Of a stretch of DNA of 64,000 nt, positions 1-8,718 are shown piece after piece. Source of the DNA: Kaistia dalseonensis (GTDB taxonomy: Bacteria; Pseudomonadota; Alphaproteobacteria; Rhizobiales; Kaistiaceae). Each line of letters starts with the position of its first letter. Positions within the stretch are counted from its first letter, which is position 1. The notes beneath the pieces are model-generated. The model was given only the letters and a program-made list of their open reading frames with translations. It had not been told where the DNA came from and ran no database searches. The stretch lies in the NCBI RefSeq assembly GCF_030814715.1, contig NZ_JAUSVO010000003.1:372001-436000 (forward strand). The letters run 5' to 3'. Both the position numbers and the translations under genes were made by a program.

Positions 1-19
1 CCGCTAGCGCAAGAGGAAA

Positions 20-850
20 ATGATTATGGATATCAAGGATATCACCGTCGTGGTCGACCTCGGCGGCGATCGTCCCGCCACCGGGGTGGCGATCGATCTG
101 GCACAGAAGCTCGGCGCGCACCTGACCGGCCTGGCGCTGGCCTATGATCCGGTCGTGCCGGGTTATGCGGTCACCCCTGTCCCGGTCGATTTCATGATCA
201 GCGCCCGCAACCAGGCGCTCGACGAGGCCAAGAACGCCCAGCAGGCCTTCACCAAGCTCGCGACCGAAGCCGGTATCTCCTCCGAGGCGCGGATCATCGA
301 GGTCATGTCCGGCGGCGGCCTCGACGGCATCGTCCATGACGTCCGCCTCGCCGATCTCGTCGTCATCAGCGAAGATAACCCCGAGCAGCCCGAGCCGGTG
401 CGTGACGCGCTGATCGAAGCTGTCCTCTTCCATGCAGGCGCGCCGATCCTGATCACCCCGCGCAAGCTGAGCGGCCCTGTCGATACGAGCCATGTGCTGA
501 TCGCATGGGACGGCTCGATCACCGCCGCCCGCGCCGTCCGCGCCGCCATGCCGTTCCTGAAGGCGGCGGAGAAGGTCGACATCGCCATTGTCGATGACGG
601 CAAGGAACTGCCGACCGGCCAGCGCGTCACGGCCTATCTCGCCCGCCACGGCATCACCGCCACGCCGACGACGGTTCCCAATCCGAAGAAGGACGTCGCA
701 GCGGCCCTGAAGCACTACGCCACCGAATCAGGCGCCGGCCTGATCGTGATGGGCGCCTATGGCCACAACCGCCTGCTCGAGTGGATTCTCGGCGGCGCGA
801 CGCGCGGCATGCTCAAGGACCTGACGATTCCTCTCATCATGACCCACTAA
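20..850 (+). CDS. Universal stress protein, tandem UspA domains
   Basis: A 276-residue protein with two Usp domains in tandem. The N-terminal half (about 1-145) is the more diverged one. The C-terminal half (about 155-276) begins LIAWDGS and ends with a GAYG-x9-G type nucleotide-binding loop (MGAYGHNR...GGATRG). Tandem Usp proteins are cytoplasmic and bind ATP or similar ligands during stress or growth arrest; the exact role is not predictable. An AGAGGAA ribosome site at 12-18 sits 3 nt before the ATG at 20 and 9 nt before an in-frame ATG at 26, so either start is possible. It appears monocistronic. Confidence 0.9.
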   Translation: MIMDIKDITVVVDLGGDRPATGVAIDLAQKLGAHLTGLALAYDPVVPGYAVTPVPVDFMISARNQALDEAKNAQQAFTKLATEAGISSEARIIEVMSGGGLDGIVHDVRLADLVVISEDNPEQPEPVRDALIEAVLFHAGAPILITPRKLSGPVDTSHVLIAWDGSITAARAVRAAMPFLKAAEKVDIAIVDDGKELPTGQRVTAYLARHGITATPTTVPNPKKDVAAALKHYATESGAGLIVMGAYGHNRLLEWILGGATRGMLKDLTIPLIMTH

Positions 851-952
851 GGCGGCCGGCCGAGAGCCGCGCGTCCCGCCCCCTGCCTACGGGATTTGAC
901 GCCTTGCTCCTGCCGCCCGATCATAGCGAACAAGGCCGGCCGGAGCAGAGCC

Positions 953-1636
953 ATGAAAACCTTCTATGATCTGATGCAGGAAGCCCAGCAGAACGCCATG
1001 GCATCTGTCATGGCGAAGGAATTCGGGATCACGGCCGAACAGCAGGCCAAGGCGTTCGAAGCGCTGATGCCGGCGTTCTGGCTCGGCATGCGGCGCAGCG
1101 CGTCGGATCCGTTCGGCGTCGCGGCCTTCTGGCAATCGCTCGGCACCGGCCAGTACAAGTCCTATTTCGACAACCCGTTCGCCGCCATGACGCCCTCGGC
1201 GCTCAAGGAGGGGAACGGCCTGCTGGAAAAGATGTTCGGCTCGCCGGAAGTGGCCAAGGCCGTCGCCCTGCAGGTCGAGGCCGCCACCGGCATCACGCAG
1301 GACATCGTACGCCGCATGATGCCCGTCATGGCCAACATGATGGTCGGCGGCATGCAGAGGCAGACGGAGAGTTACGAAAACCCCTTCCTTCGCTTCATGC
1401 AGGACATGACGCCGGGCGCTGCCAAGCCGAAGAAGAAACAAGCGCCGGACCTTCCATTCGTGACGCTGATGGAGAGCTTCCTCGGCAAACAGCCGGAGCC
1501 CGAGCCCGACAACGAGCCGATGAGCAATGAAGAGGTGATCGACCGCCTCTTCGACGCCGGGCGCAGCATGCAGGACAGCTATCGCAAATCCATGGAACGG
1601 ATTTTCGATCAGTTCGCCGAAAGCTCGAAGAAATAG
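953..1636 (+). CDS. DUF937-like protein
   Basis: A 227-residue protein starting MKTFYDLMQEAQQ. Its body (about 1-130) is helical and rich in Ala and Met and resembles the DUF937 family, with the recurring pattern of a short helix, a FG.T..QA stretch and a Met-rich helix (RRMMPVMANMM). The C-terminal part is charged, has a Lys-rich linker near residue 160, and ends in acidic and basic helices. No signal peptide or membrane span is evident. Function unknown. I chose the ATG at 953 because the conserved part begins there and GGAG-type bases (GGAGCAGAG) lie just upstream; an ATG 57 bases earlier adds only unconvincing residues. Confidence 0.75.
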   Translation: MKTFYDLMQEAQQNAMASVMAKEFGITAEQQAKAFEALMPAFWLGMRRSASDPFGVAAFWQSLGTGQYKSYFDNPFAAMTPSALKEGNGLLEKMFGSPEVAKAVALQVEAATGITQDIVRRMMPVMANMMVGGMQRQTESYENPFLRFMQDMTPGAAKPKKKQAPDLPFVTLMESFLGKQPEPEPDNEPMSNEEVIDRLFDAGRSMQDSYRKSMERIFDQFAESSKK

Positions 1637-1683
1637 GCAGCGGTCGTCGACTGTCGCCGCAGAGCGGACGAGGCGCCTGAATC

Positions 1684-1712
1684 AAAAAGGCCCGCCGTGC
1701 GAACGGCGGGCC
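1684..1712 (-). terminator. Rho-independent terminator of the DUF1127 gene
   Basis: Inverted repeat GGCCCGCCGT/ACGGCGGGCC (1689-1698 and 1703-1712). Read on the minus strand it is followed by five T residues (AAAAA at 1684-1688 on the plus strand), which suits termination of the minus-strand DUF1127 gene that ends at 1799. It may also stop the plus-strand DUF937 gene. Confidence 0.75.
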
Positions 1713-1798
1713 AAGTTCGGAACCACCCAGGGGATTGAAGGGGGGCTCCGGCTGCAGGCAAACGGATGACGGATCGGCCGTCATCCAAAAGGTAGCAT

Positions 1799-2149
1799 TC
1801 AGGCCTTGCGGCGATAGCGCGCCGAAGCGACGCGGACTTCACTGCCGCGATTGAGCCTGTCGCGCATCTGGGCCTGGTGGGCGAAGCGGCGCTCGAGCGC
1901 CAGCATGGAAAGCTGCACCGACGGGTCCTCATCGGCGCGAGCCGACATGGCACAATAGACGTCGCCCTGCGTCAATCCGATATCGCTCAGCATGCGATCA
2001 TCCCATTCGAGGAGCCGCGCCACGGAGCGACGATTTTTCCAGGCGCGGACACGCGCCGTGACCGGGGCGGCAACAGCAGCGACGATCGTCAGGATCGTGC
2101 GCCCACGCCGAACACGGGTCGAAGTGGAAAAGGTCTCATAGGTGGTCAT
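1799..2149 (-). CDS. DUF1127 (YjiS-like) small protein
   Basis: A 116-residue basic protein. The DUF1127 signature occupies about residues 36-65: an Arg-rich stretch, then RSVARLLEWDDRMLSDIGL. DUF1127 proteins are small Arg-rich proteins of Alphaproteobacteria, some of which bind RNA or affect phosphate and carbon metabolism; the role here is unknown. The residue-27 Met of the long open frame (position 2149) is chosen because TGGAGG lies 6 nt upstream. The gene is divergent from the LysR gene at 2439, an arrangement seen for VtlR/LsrB-type regulators and their small-protein targets. The C-terminal part after the motif is longer than in minimal family members. Confidence 0.85.
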   Translation of the reverse strand: MTTYETFSTSTRVRRGRTILTIVAAVAAPVTARVRAWKNRRSVARLLEWDDRMLSDIGLTQGDVYCAMSARADEDPSVQLSMLALERRFAHQAQMRDRLNRGSEVRVASARYRRKA

Positions 2150-2239
2150 GGCAGCCTCCATCGGCAAGCGCAGCGAGGGCCTTCCACCACTCGGAAGGGG
2201 TTGCTCAGCAACGCGTCTTGGGAACAAACGAACAATCGC

Positions 2240-2252
2240 TCAATCTGATTGA
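2240..2252. promoter_or_regulatory. Candidate LysR operator between DUF1127 and lysR
   Basis: Perfect inverted repeat TCAAT-CTG-ATTGA. It has the T-N11-A shape of LysR sites and lies in the 289-bp divergent intergenic region, about 90 bp upstream of the DUF1127 start. The surrounding region (2215-2285) is AT-rich compared with the genes. Assignment to the adjacent LysR protein is inference. Confidence 0.4.
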
Positions 2253-2438
2253 TCATTCCAACGAATGTTTTTAATATCAGCCATCGCTATTCATGATGCG
2301 TCCATCGGTTGGCGTTTTCCTTCTTCGCACCGCGCCAACGAGCAGACCACCCGATTCTTGCCGTTTTCGACGCCGGCTCATGATTTGGAACCGGAAGAAG
2401 GCGGCGCGAAGGCACGAACGCAATGTGAGGATTCGCAC

Positions 2439-3320
2439 ATGGCCAATATGCTCGATCTCGATCAACTTAGGACGTTCGTCGCGATTGCCGACAGCGGCAG
2501 CTTCACGCGCGCGGCCGACACCGTTCACAAGACCCAGTCCGCCGTATCGATGCAGATGCGCCGGCTGGAAGAGCGCATCGGCAAGCCGATCTTCGGCCGC
2601 GACGGCCGCAGCGCCAAGCTGACGGAAGATGGCGAACGCCTGCTCGGCTATGCCCGCCGCATGGTGCGCCTCTCCGACGAGACGGTCGCAGCCTTCGACG
2701 ATGACGAATTGTCGGGCCGCGTGCGGCTCGGCACGCCTGACGACTATGCCGATCGATTCCTGCCCGAGATCCTGGCGCGCTTCTCGCGTTCCAATCCGCG
2801 CGTCGAAGTGACGGTCGTCTGCGAGCCGACCTTGCAGCTGGTGGATTGCCTGCGGGCCGGCGAGCTCGACCTCGGCATCATCACCAACATCAAGGAAACG
2901 CCGATGGCGGAGGTGGTGCGACAGGAGCCGCTGCTCTGGGTCGTCTCCAACCATCACCGGCTGGAAGAGGAAGAGGTGCTTCCGCTCGCGCTCGGCCGCA
3001 ACACCTGCTGCTGGCGCCGCACGGCGATCGACGCGCTGCAATCATCGAGCCGGAAATATCGCCTTCTCTATGCGAGCAACAATTCGACCGCGCTCGCGGC
3101 GGCCGTGCTTGCGGGCCTCGCCATCTCGGTGCAGCCGGAATCAGCATTGCGTCCAGGCATGCGGGTCCTCGGCGAATCCGACGGTTTCCCGCGCCTCGCG
3201 CCCTGTGAGATCGGCCTGCTGCGCGCCTGGAACCAGCCTTCCTCGCCGATTGTCGATGCGTTGGCCGAGCATATCGTATCGTCGCTCGACAACCTCTCAA
3301 TGCGGATCGCCGCGGAGTGA
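2439..3320 (+). CDS. LysR-family regulator, LsrB/VtlR-like
   Basis: A 293-residue LysR-type regulator. The winged HTH is at about 4-63 (LDLDQLRTFVAIADSGSFTRAAD, then TQSAVSMQMRRLEE) and the periplasmic-binding-protein-like effector domain at about 95-290. The pattern DDYADRFLPEILARFSRSNPRVEV and the C-terminal LRPGMRVL are those I associate with the rhizobial/Brucella LsrB/VtlR group, which governs envelope and redox traits, small RNAs and DUF1127 genes. This subgroup call is from memory, not a tree. The ATG at 2439 has TGAGG about 10 nt upstream; the longer frame from 2265 is not needed. Its TGA overlaps the GTG start of the next gene. Confidence 0.8.
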   Translation: MANMLDLDQLRTFVAIADSGSFTRAADTVHKTQSAVSMQMRRLEERIGKPIFGRDGRSAKLTEDGERLLGYARRMVRLSDETVAAFDDDELSGRVRLGTPDDYADRFLPEILARFSRSNPRVEVTVVCEPTLQLVDCLRAGELDLGIITNIKETPMAEVVRQEPLLWVVSNHHRLEEEEVLPLALGRNTCCWRRTAIDALQSSSRKYRLLYASNNSTALAAAVLAGLAISVQPESALRPGMRVLGESDGFPRLAPCEIGLLRAWNQPSSPIVDALAEHIVSSLDNLSMRIAAE

Positions 3321-3958
3321 GCGAGATCAAAGCGGGGCGCATCGTTGTCCTCAACGGCGCGCCACGATCCGGGAAGTCCTCGATCGTCGCCGCTCTGCAG
3401 GCGCGCGAGGACGCCGTCTGGGTCAATTTCGGCGTCGACATGCACAATGCCGCGATGCTGCCGCCACGACTGCGCCCGGGTATCGGATTGCGACCCGGCG
3501 GTGAAATGCCCGGTCTCGAAGTGCTGCTGCCGCGCCTTTACGCAGGCCTTTACGAATCGATCGCGGCGCATAGTCGGCTCGGCTTCGATGTCGTCGCCGA
3601 TCTCGGTCATCACGACGATTATTCGCAGCCCCTCGGCATTCTCGCCGATTGCGCCCGGCGCCTGCATGGCTTGCCGGCGCTGCTGGTCGGTGTTCATTGC
3701 CCGCTCGACACGATCATGGCGCGGCGACGTGTCCCTGTTGCCGGTCGCGAGGGCCTCTATGCCGCGGACGGCGAGGATGGGGCCATTCCCGCGCCGGTTC
3801 GACGCTGGCAGGAGGCGGTGCATGCGCATCAGGCCTATGATCTCGAACTCGACACATCGTTGATGAGCCCGGAAGCCTGTGCAGAGGCTATTCTGGCACG
3901 CCTTGCGGCCGGACAGGCGGGCCCTTCCGCTTTCGAGCGACTGGAGCGCGGTATCTGA
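3317..3958 (+). CDS. Chloramphenicol phosphotransferase-like P-loop kinase
   Basis: A 213-residue P-loop protein of the CPT family (PF07931 type). Walker A is GAPRSGKSS at residues 14-22; the WVNFGVDMHN segment matches the region that carries the catalytic Asp in Streptomyces CPT; DVVADLGHHDDY and LLVGVHCPL follow as in the family. These enzymes transfer phosphate to a hydroxyl of a small molecule; the natural substrate here is unknown and drug resistance should not be assumed. The GTG start overlaps the TGA of the LysR gene (GTGA), so translation is probably coupled to the regulator. Confidence 0.8.
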   Translation: MSEIKAGRIVVLNGAPRSGKSSIVAALQAREDAVWVNFGVDMHNAAMLPPRLRPGIGLRPGGEMPGLEVLLPRLYAGLYESIAAHSRLGFDVVADLGHHDDYSQPLGILADCARRLHGLPALLVGVHCPLDTIMARRRVPVAGREGLYAADGEDGAIPAPVRRWQEAVHAHQAYDLELDTSLMSPEACAEAILARLAAGQAGPSAFERLERGI

Positions 3959-3976
3959 GCGCTCGGCGGGGCCGGA

Positions 3977-4906
3977 TCACGGCCCGAAGATCGACCAGTC
4001 CATGGCTTTCGCCAGCCGCTCCAGCGCGAGCGAGCCGAGAAGCGAATTGCCGACCTTGTTCAATCCCGGCGACCAGACGGCAATCGACGCCTTGCCCGGC
4101 ACGATCGCCAGAATGCCGCCGCCGACGCCGCTCTTGCCGGGAATGCCGACCCGGAATGCGAATTCGCCCGATCCATCATAATGGCCGCAGGTCAGCATCA
4201 ACGCGTTGATGCGGCGCGCGCGCTCGCTTGAGACCACCTTGATGCCGGTCAGCGGATGGCGGCCCTGGGTGGCGAGAAAGCTGCCGGCCGTCGCAAGCTG
4301 GCGGCAGTTCATGGCGATCGCGCATTGATGGAAGTAGACCCCGGTCGTCATCTCGACCGGATGATGCAGATTGCCGAACGCTTTCATGTAATTCGCGAGC
4401 GCGCGATTGCCGAAGCCCGTTTCCTCCTCGGAGCGGGCCACCGCATTGTCGATATAGATCCCCTCATCATCGGCGAGCGAGCGCATGAAGCGCAGGATCT
4501 GGCCGATCGCTTCGCGCGGCTTGTGTCCGGCGAGGACGACATCGGTGACGACGATGGCGCCGGCATTGATCAGCGGGTTGCGCGGTATGCCGTGCTCGTG
4601 TTCGAGCTGGACGATCGAATTGAACGCATTGCCCGATGGCTCGCGCCCAACGCGCTTCCAGAGCGAATCGCCGACCTGGCCGAGCGCCATGGTCAGCGTG
4701 AACACCTTGGAGACGCTCTGGATCGAAAACGGCGCATCGGCGTCGCCGGCGCCGTAGAGCTGGCCGTCATTGGTCAGCACGGCGATGCCGAACTGGTTCG
4801 GGTCCACCTTGGCGAGCTGCGGAATATAATGGGCGACATGGCCGCGCTCGGTCATGGAGGCCATGGACGCGGCGATTTCGTCGAGGACGGTCTGCAGTTC
4901 GGGCAT
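3977..4906 (-). CDS. glsA: Glutaminase
   Basis: A 309-residue serine-dependent glutaminase (L-glutamine to L-glutamate plus ammonia, cytoplasmic). The family motif [10 protein letters not shown] contains the catalytic Ser-Lys pair (S-x-x-K), followed by [28 protein letters not shown] and [12 protein letters not shown]. Length matches the usual 305-310 residues when started at the ATG at 4906 ([11 protein letters not shown]). The frame stays open to a GTG at 4948, with no better ribosome site. The gene follows the PdhS-like kinase on the same strand after 115 bp and converges on the CPT-like gene with an 18-bp gap. Confidence 0.93.
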   Translation of the reverse strand: MPELQTVLDEIAASMASMTERGHVAHYIPQLAKVDPNQFGIAVLTNDGQLYGAGDADAPFSIQSVSKVFTLTMALGQVGDSLWKRVGREPSGNAFNSIVQLEHEHGIPRNPLINAGAIVVTDVVLAGHKPREAIGQILRFMRSLADDEGIYIDNAVARSEEETGFGNRALANYMKAFGNLHHPVEMTTGVYFHQCAIAMNCRQLATAGSFLATQGRHPLTGIKVVSSERARRINALMLTCGHYDGSGEFAFRVGIPGKSGVGGGILAIVPGKASIAVWSPGLNKVGNSLLGSLALERLAKAMDWSIFGP

Positions 4907-5021
4907 AGGCAATCGGCTGGTTGCGACCAAAGCCATTCTCGCGAACACCCGTTCGCCCGAAGGGCTCCGTCTCCTTGTTTCATCGAATCGTCTTCACGCG
5001 ATCCGCTTCGCTCGAAGATGC

Positions 5022-7889
5022 TCAGCTCGCGAGAACGCGATTCGTCGGGAAGGTGATGCGGATCAGCGTACCTTGTCCGACTGCGCTGTCGATCGCAAAG
5101 GCGGCGCGGTTGGCCTCGACCAGGGCCTTGGTCAGCGGCAGGCCGAGACCTGTCCCGTCGCTTCTCGGCTTGCTCGACGTGGCGAGCTGCCGGAACGGCT
5201 TCAGCGCCGTCTCGATGTCCTTTTCCGACATGCCGACGCCGGTGTCGCGGATCCTGAGCGCTACCTCGCCCTGCTCTTCCATCGCCGTCGAGACGATGAC
5301 CTGGCCACCAGCAAGCGTGAACTTGATCGCATTGGAGACGAGGTTCAGCACGATCTGCCGGATCGAGCGCGGATCGGCGACGATGCTCGGCACCTGGCTG
5401 GACAGGCTGGTGCGAATGATGATCCGCTCGCGATTGGCCTGCGGCTGCATCAGGGCCACGCACTCCATCACGATCTCGTTCAGCGATACCGCTTCGAAGG
5501 AAAGGTCGAGCTTGCCGGCCTCGATCTTGGAGAGATCGAGCAGATCGTTCAGAAGGCTCATCAGATGCGCGCCGGACACATGGATATCGCGCAGATATTC
5601 CTTGTAGCGCTCGGTACCGATCGGCCCGAAACGCTCCTCCATCATCACTTCGGAAAAGCCGATGATGGCATTGAGCGGCGTGCGGATTTCATGGCTGATC
5701 TTGGCGAGGAAGTCCGATTTCTGCATCGACGCGGTCTCGGCCGTGCGCCGGGCCGTGATCAGTTCCTCCTCGGCATTCTTCCACTGCGTGATGTCGCGCA
5801 GAACCGCACAGAACTTGCCCGTATCACCGAGGCGGCCCATCGTCATGAAGAGCGGGATCAAACCGCCCTGCGGCACGCGCCCGATCACCTCGCGGCCATC
5901 ATTGAGGACGCTGGCGACACCGTTGCTGGCAAGACCATCGAGATAGTCGAGCGCGGATTTCCAGCTCTCCTCGGCGAGAAGGTCCGTGAAGGGCAGCCCG
6001 GCAACCCGCGCTGCATCGATGCCGAACAGGGCCTCGGCGCTGTGGTTGATGCGCTCGATGCGTCCTTCGCGATCGATCACGACAACACCGTCCGTCGCCG
6101 TATCGAGGATCAGTTCCAGCTCGACGATCTTCTGCTCGGACAGCGCCAATTGCGCCTCGATTGCCGCGATGACGGCTAATGCCGCATCACTGGCGGGTGC
6201 GGCGGACGGCTCTGGAACAGACGCGACAACGGGTTCGACCAAGGCGGCGTCGATCGTCACCTCCGCCGGCGCCTCAGGAACAGCGGCCACGACCTCGGCC
6301 TCAGGCGGGGTCGGCACCGGGAGCGCGACGGGCTCGGGCTGTTCCGGCTCGGCTTTCGGCGTTGCGGCAGCGACCGGCGCACCGAGCGCCGCGGCGATGC
6401 GGCGGAACGCATCCTGCTCGGGCGGGCTCAGCCGCTCCGTTTCCACCGTCGAAGCACGCGAGAGACGCACGACATTGGACGGCGGGGCCGACGGCGCCTC
6501 CACCGGCTCATCAATGGCCGGGGGTGCAATGGCCGGCACAGGCGTTTCGACGACCGCCTCGGCCGGCGCGCGGTGTTCGATCGGACGGATGACGCCGAAG
6601 CCGCGATAGCCCTCGAACTGACGGTCCCGCGCAAAGGCCGGCAAGGCGGCGAGATCGACGGCGACGCGCACACCGGAACCATCGACTGACCAATCGAGCG
6701 TCACGCCGCTCCATGGTTGGCGCCGCGCGATGAGGGCCGCGATCTCGCCCGCGCGATCGAGCCCGCGGGCGGCCGCGACATTGCTCCAGGACATGCCGAC
6801 GATCGCGCCGGATCGGGGCCCGACCACCGCCGCGAATTCGGGCGAAACCAGGATGAAGCGCCCGTCCTGATCCATCTGGAAAACAAACCGCACCGGGCCG
6901 GCCGGCTGCTCGAATTGAAACGCCGCTTCTCTATCGGTCGTCTCGGCCGGCACAGCGGACGGCGGTTCGGCTGTCGCGCTTTGCTCAATAGAGGCAGGCA
7001 CATCGATATCGGCCGATGGAACTGGCTCTTCGGCCGCCGCAAGCAGATCGACAGGCAGCGATGGCGCGACGATCTCCGGAGAGGCCGGAGCGCTCTGTTC
7101 ATCGCCCTCGGTCTCGTTCTCGGCTCCTTCGCTCGCCTGAACCTGAGTTTCATCCGGGCTCGCGACGGGTTCGGCCTCGGCCATCGGCTCCGGGCGCGCA
7201 GAGACAGGCTCCACGACGATCCGCTCGGCCGGTCCGACCACGAGGAGATGGAATATGCCCTCCGGCGCCTCGAACCGCGCAAGACCGGCGGCCCGGCGGC
7301 TGTCGTCGATGCGGAAGGCGCGCTTGACCAGTGGTCCGCCGCCCTGCTCCATCGCGGCGGCGAGTTCGGCAATAGCGGCCTCGCCGGCCGAGAGCACGCC
7401 GAAGCCACCCGACGCCGCGATCACCTCGCCATCATCGTCGAGCACGGCGATGAGGCAGTCCTCGGCCGCAATCGCCTCGACGAGCGATTCGGCACGCTCC
7501 CCAAGCGCCTGCACCCTGCCCCGCTCGCCATCGAGCGTCATGAGCACGGCCGCGACGCCATCCGGCAGGATCAGCCGCATGCAGGACGCGGCAAGGTTCA
7601 GCAGACGGCCGCCGGTTGCGAAACTGATCCGCTCCATGCGCGCGACATCGACGGGCGCCTGTCGCGCGAGACGCGCGATCTGGTCAGTCGAGGGCAGCGT
7701 CGCGGAAAAATGGCGATCGAGCAGCGTTGCCATGTCGGCGGCGCCGAAGAAGCGCATGCCGGCCGCGTTCGCCCAGAGCAAGCGCCGGCCGTCGGCCGCC
7801 CAAAGCAGGGTCGGTCGTTCGGACAAGAGCGCCGCCCCGACCGGCGGCAATGCCGCCAGATCGAGATAGGCATGATTGCGCCCGCTCAT
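5022..7889 (-). CDS. pdhS: PdhS-like PAS-domain histidine kinase (PleC/DivJ family)
   Basis: A 955-residue cytoplasmic sensor kinase with no membrane span. A PAS-like N-terminal part (about 15-220) is followed by a Pro/Ala/Glu-rich low-complexity region (about 220-330 and 470-590), PAS domains (about 330-450 and 600-720), an HisKA domain with the H-box FLAKISHEIRTPLN (His733), and a HATPase domain ending in DGTGLGLPLTK. The H-box context FSEVMMEERFGPIG and LLNDLLDLSKIEAGK is that of PleC/DivJ/PdhS kinases, which act on DivK and so on the CckA-ChpT-CtrA cell-cycle pathway. Length and lack of transmembrane segments favour PdhS. ATG 7889 has AGGTGG upstream; a GTG at 7904 is the alternative. Two CtrA-like boxes lie 70-125 bp upstream. 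Confidence 0.8.
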   Translation of the reverse strand: MSGRNHAYLDLAALPPVGAALLSERPTLLWAADGRRLLWANAAGMRFFGAADMATLLDRHFSATLPSTDQIARLARQAPVDVARMERISFATGGRLLNLAASCMRLILPDGVAAVLMTLDGERGRVQALGERAESLVEAIAAEDCLIAVLDDDGEVIAASGGFGVLSAGEAAIAELAAAMEQGGGPLVKRAFRIDDSRRAAGLARFEAPEGIFHLLVVGPAERIVVEPVSARPEPMAEAEPVASPDETQVQASEGAENETEGDEQSAPASPEIVAPSLPVDLLAAAEEPVPSADIDVPASIEQSATAEPPSAVPAETTDREAAFQFEQPAGPVRFVFQMDQDGRFILVSPEFAAVVGPRSGAIVGMSWSNVAAARGLDRAGEIAALIARRQPWSGVTLDWSVDGSGVRVAVDLAALPAFARDRQFEGYRGFGVIRPIEHRAPAEAVVETPVPAIAPPAIDEPVEAPSAPPSNVVRLSRASTVETERLSPPEQDAFRRIAAALGAPVAAATPKAEPEQPEPVALPVPTPPEAEVVAAVPEAPAEVTIDAALVEPVVASVPEPSAAPASDAALAVIAAIEAQLALSEQKIVELELILDTATDGVVVIDREGRIERINHSAEALFGIDAARVAGLPFTDLLAEESWKSALDYLDGLASNGVASVLNDGREVIGRVPQGGLIPLFMTMGRLGDTGKFCAVLRDITQWKNAEEELITARRTAETASMQKSDFLAKISHEIRTPLNAIIGFSEVMMEERFGPIGTERYKEYLRDIHVSGAHLMSLLNDLLDLSKIEAGKLDLSFEAVSLNEIVMECVALMQPQANRERIIIRTSLSSQVPSIVADPRSIRQIVLNLVSNAIKFTLAGGQVIVSTAMEEQGEVALRIRDTGVGMSEKDIETALKPFRQLATSSKPRSDGTGLGLPLTKALVEANRAAFAIDSAVGQGTLIRITFPTNRVLAS

Positions 7890-7958
7890 CGCCACCTGGG
7901 CCACCTTGCTCCACCTGCGCCACCGGCCGTTCCGGCTCCTGAGAAAGCCGGACGGAGC

Positions 7959-8013
7959 TTAAGGTCGCGCTAAGACGTCGTCGGAAACATCGCGATCCTT
8001 AACAATATCCTAA
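7959..8013. promoter_or_regulatory. Two CtrA-like boxes, TTAA-N7-CTAA
   Basis: TTAA-N7-CTAA occurs at 7959-7973 and again at 7999-8013, exactly 40 bp apart. The CtrA consensus is TTAA-N7-TTAA, so each has one substitution. They sit between the PdhS-like kinase (start 7889, minus) and the first phasin gene (start 8154, plus). Function as CtrA sites is inference from the motif and from the kinase family. Confidence 0.5.
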
Positions 8014-8153
8014 TAGACCGCCGGTGTTTCGCGGTCCACGCACGGGCGGCCTGGACGGCGGACTCTTCTGCGGTTTGGTTAATCACGGCCAGCTGTCTTT
8101 CGATCGTCGCCTGCAAGCGCTATGCTCCCCACAGCCAGCGAGGGAGGAAACCG

Positions 8154-8534
8154 ATGGCCGACAAGACCGCGTTCGAGATTCCAGAACAGATGCGCGCCTT
8201 CGCCGACAAGAGCGTCGACCAGGCCAAGAAGGCGTTCGACGACTTCATGAACGCGACCGTCAAGGCCGTCGACAAGGTCGAGACCTCGACCAAGTCGCTG
8301 CAGGAAGGCGCGCTCGACGTCAACCGCAAGGCCCTCGGCTACATTGAGGAGAACATCGCCGCCTCGTTCGACTTCGCGCAGAAGATGGTGCGGGTCAAGA
8401 CGATCGAGGAGCTCGGCGAGCTGCAGCAGAGCTTCCTGAAGCAGCAGGTCGAGTCGGTGCAGGCGCAAGGCAAAAACATGACTGAGATACTCGGCAAAGT
8501 AGCAGGACAAGCTGCACATAAGTCCGAGCGTTGA
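8154..8534 (+). CDS. Phasin family protein (first of two)
   Basis: A 126-residue, almost entirely helical protein of the phasin_2 type (PF09361). The amphipathic core is FADKSVDQAKKAFDDFMNAT, then a repeat region ALGYIEENIAASFDFAQKMV and ELGELQQSFLKQQVE. Phasins coat polyhydroxyalkanoate granules; some alphaproteobacterial members serve stress or surface roles instead. The start has AGGGAGG 9-15 nt upstream. A second phasin gene follows at 8863 after 328 bp with its own control elements, so the two are probably separately transcribed. Confidence 0.9.
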   Translation: MADKTAFEIPEQMRAFADKSVDQAKKAFDDFMNATVKAVDKVETSTKSLQEGALDVNRKALGYIEENIAASFDFAQKMVRVKTIEELGELQQSFLKQQVESVQAQGKNMTEILGKVAGQAAHKSER

Positions 8535-8574
8535 GCGGACGCGCCGCAACGAGCCGACAGCGGAAAAGTCCGGA

Positions 8575-8598
8575 ATCGATGCGCCATGGCGCATCGAT
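8575..8598. terminator. Perfect 24-bp palindrome after first phasin gene
   Basis: ATCGATGCGCCA/TGGCGCATCGAT, fully symmetrical, 41 bp after the phasin stop codon. As RNA it can form a stem of about 10 bp with a 4-nt loop followed by CGCCTTTG. It lacks a real T-tract, so it may be a weak terminator, an mRNA 3' end or a protein site. Confidence 0.45.
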
Positions 8599-8718
8599 CG
8601 CCTTTGAATTGCGCTTCCTGCCAGTGAATGAGGCGACAGCGCCGTCATAAATTCGACAAGCGCAGAAAACGGCGCATTTTGCGCGAACATTCTATCGCCT
8701 TGAAACGTCTCGGCTTTT

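Noticed and set aside
3317-3958. Calling the CPT-like gene a chloramphenicol resistance gene
   Set aside because: The family is broad and most chromosomal members have no resistance role; context gives no support.
4854-7973. Long plus-strand open frames opposite the PdhS-like kinase (441 and 418 codons)
   Set aside because: They mirror the kinase gene in high-GC sequence, lack recognisable domains, and have Arg/His/Asp-rich shadow composition.
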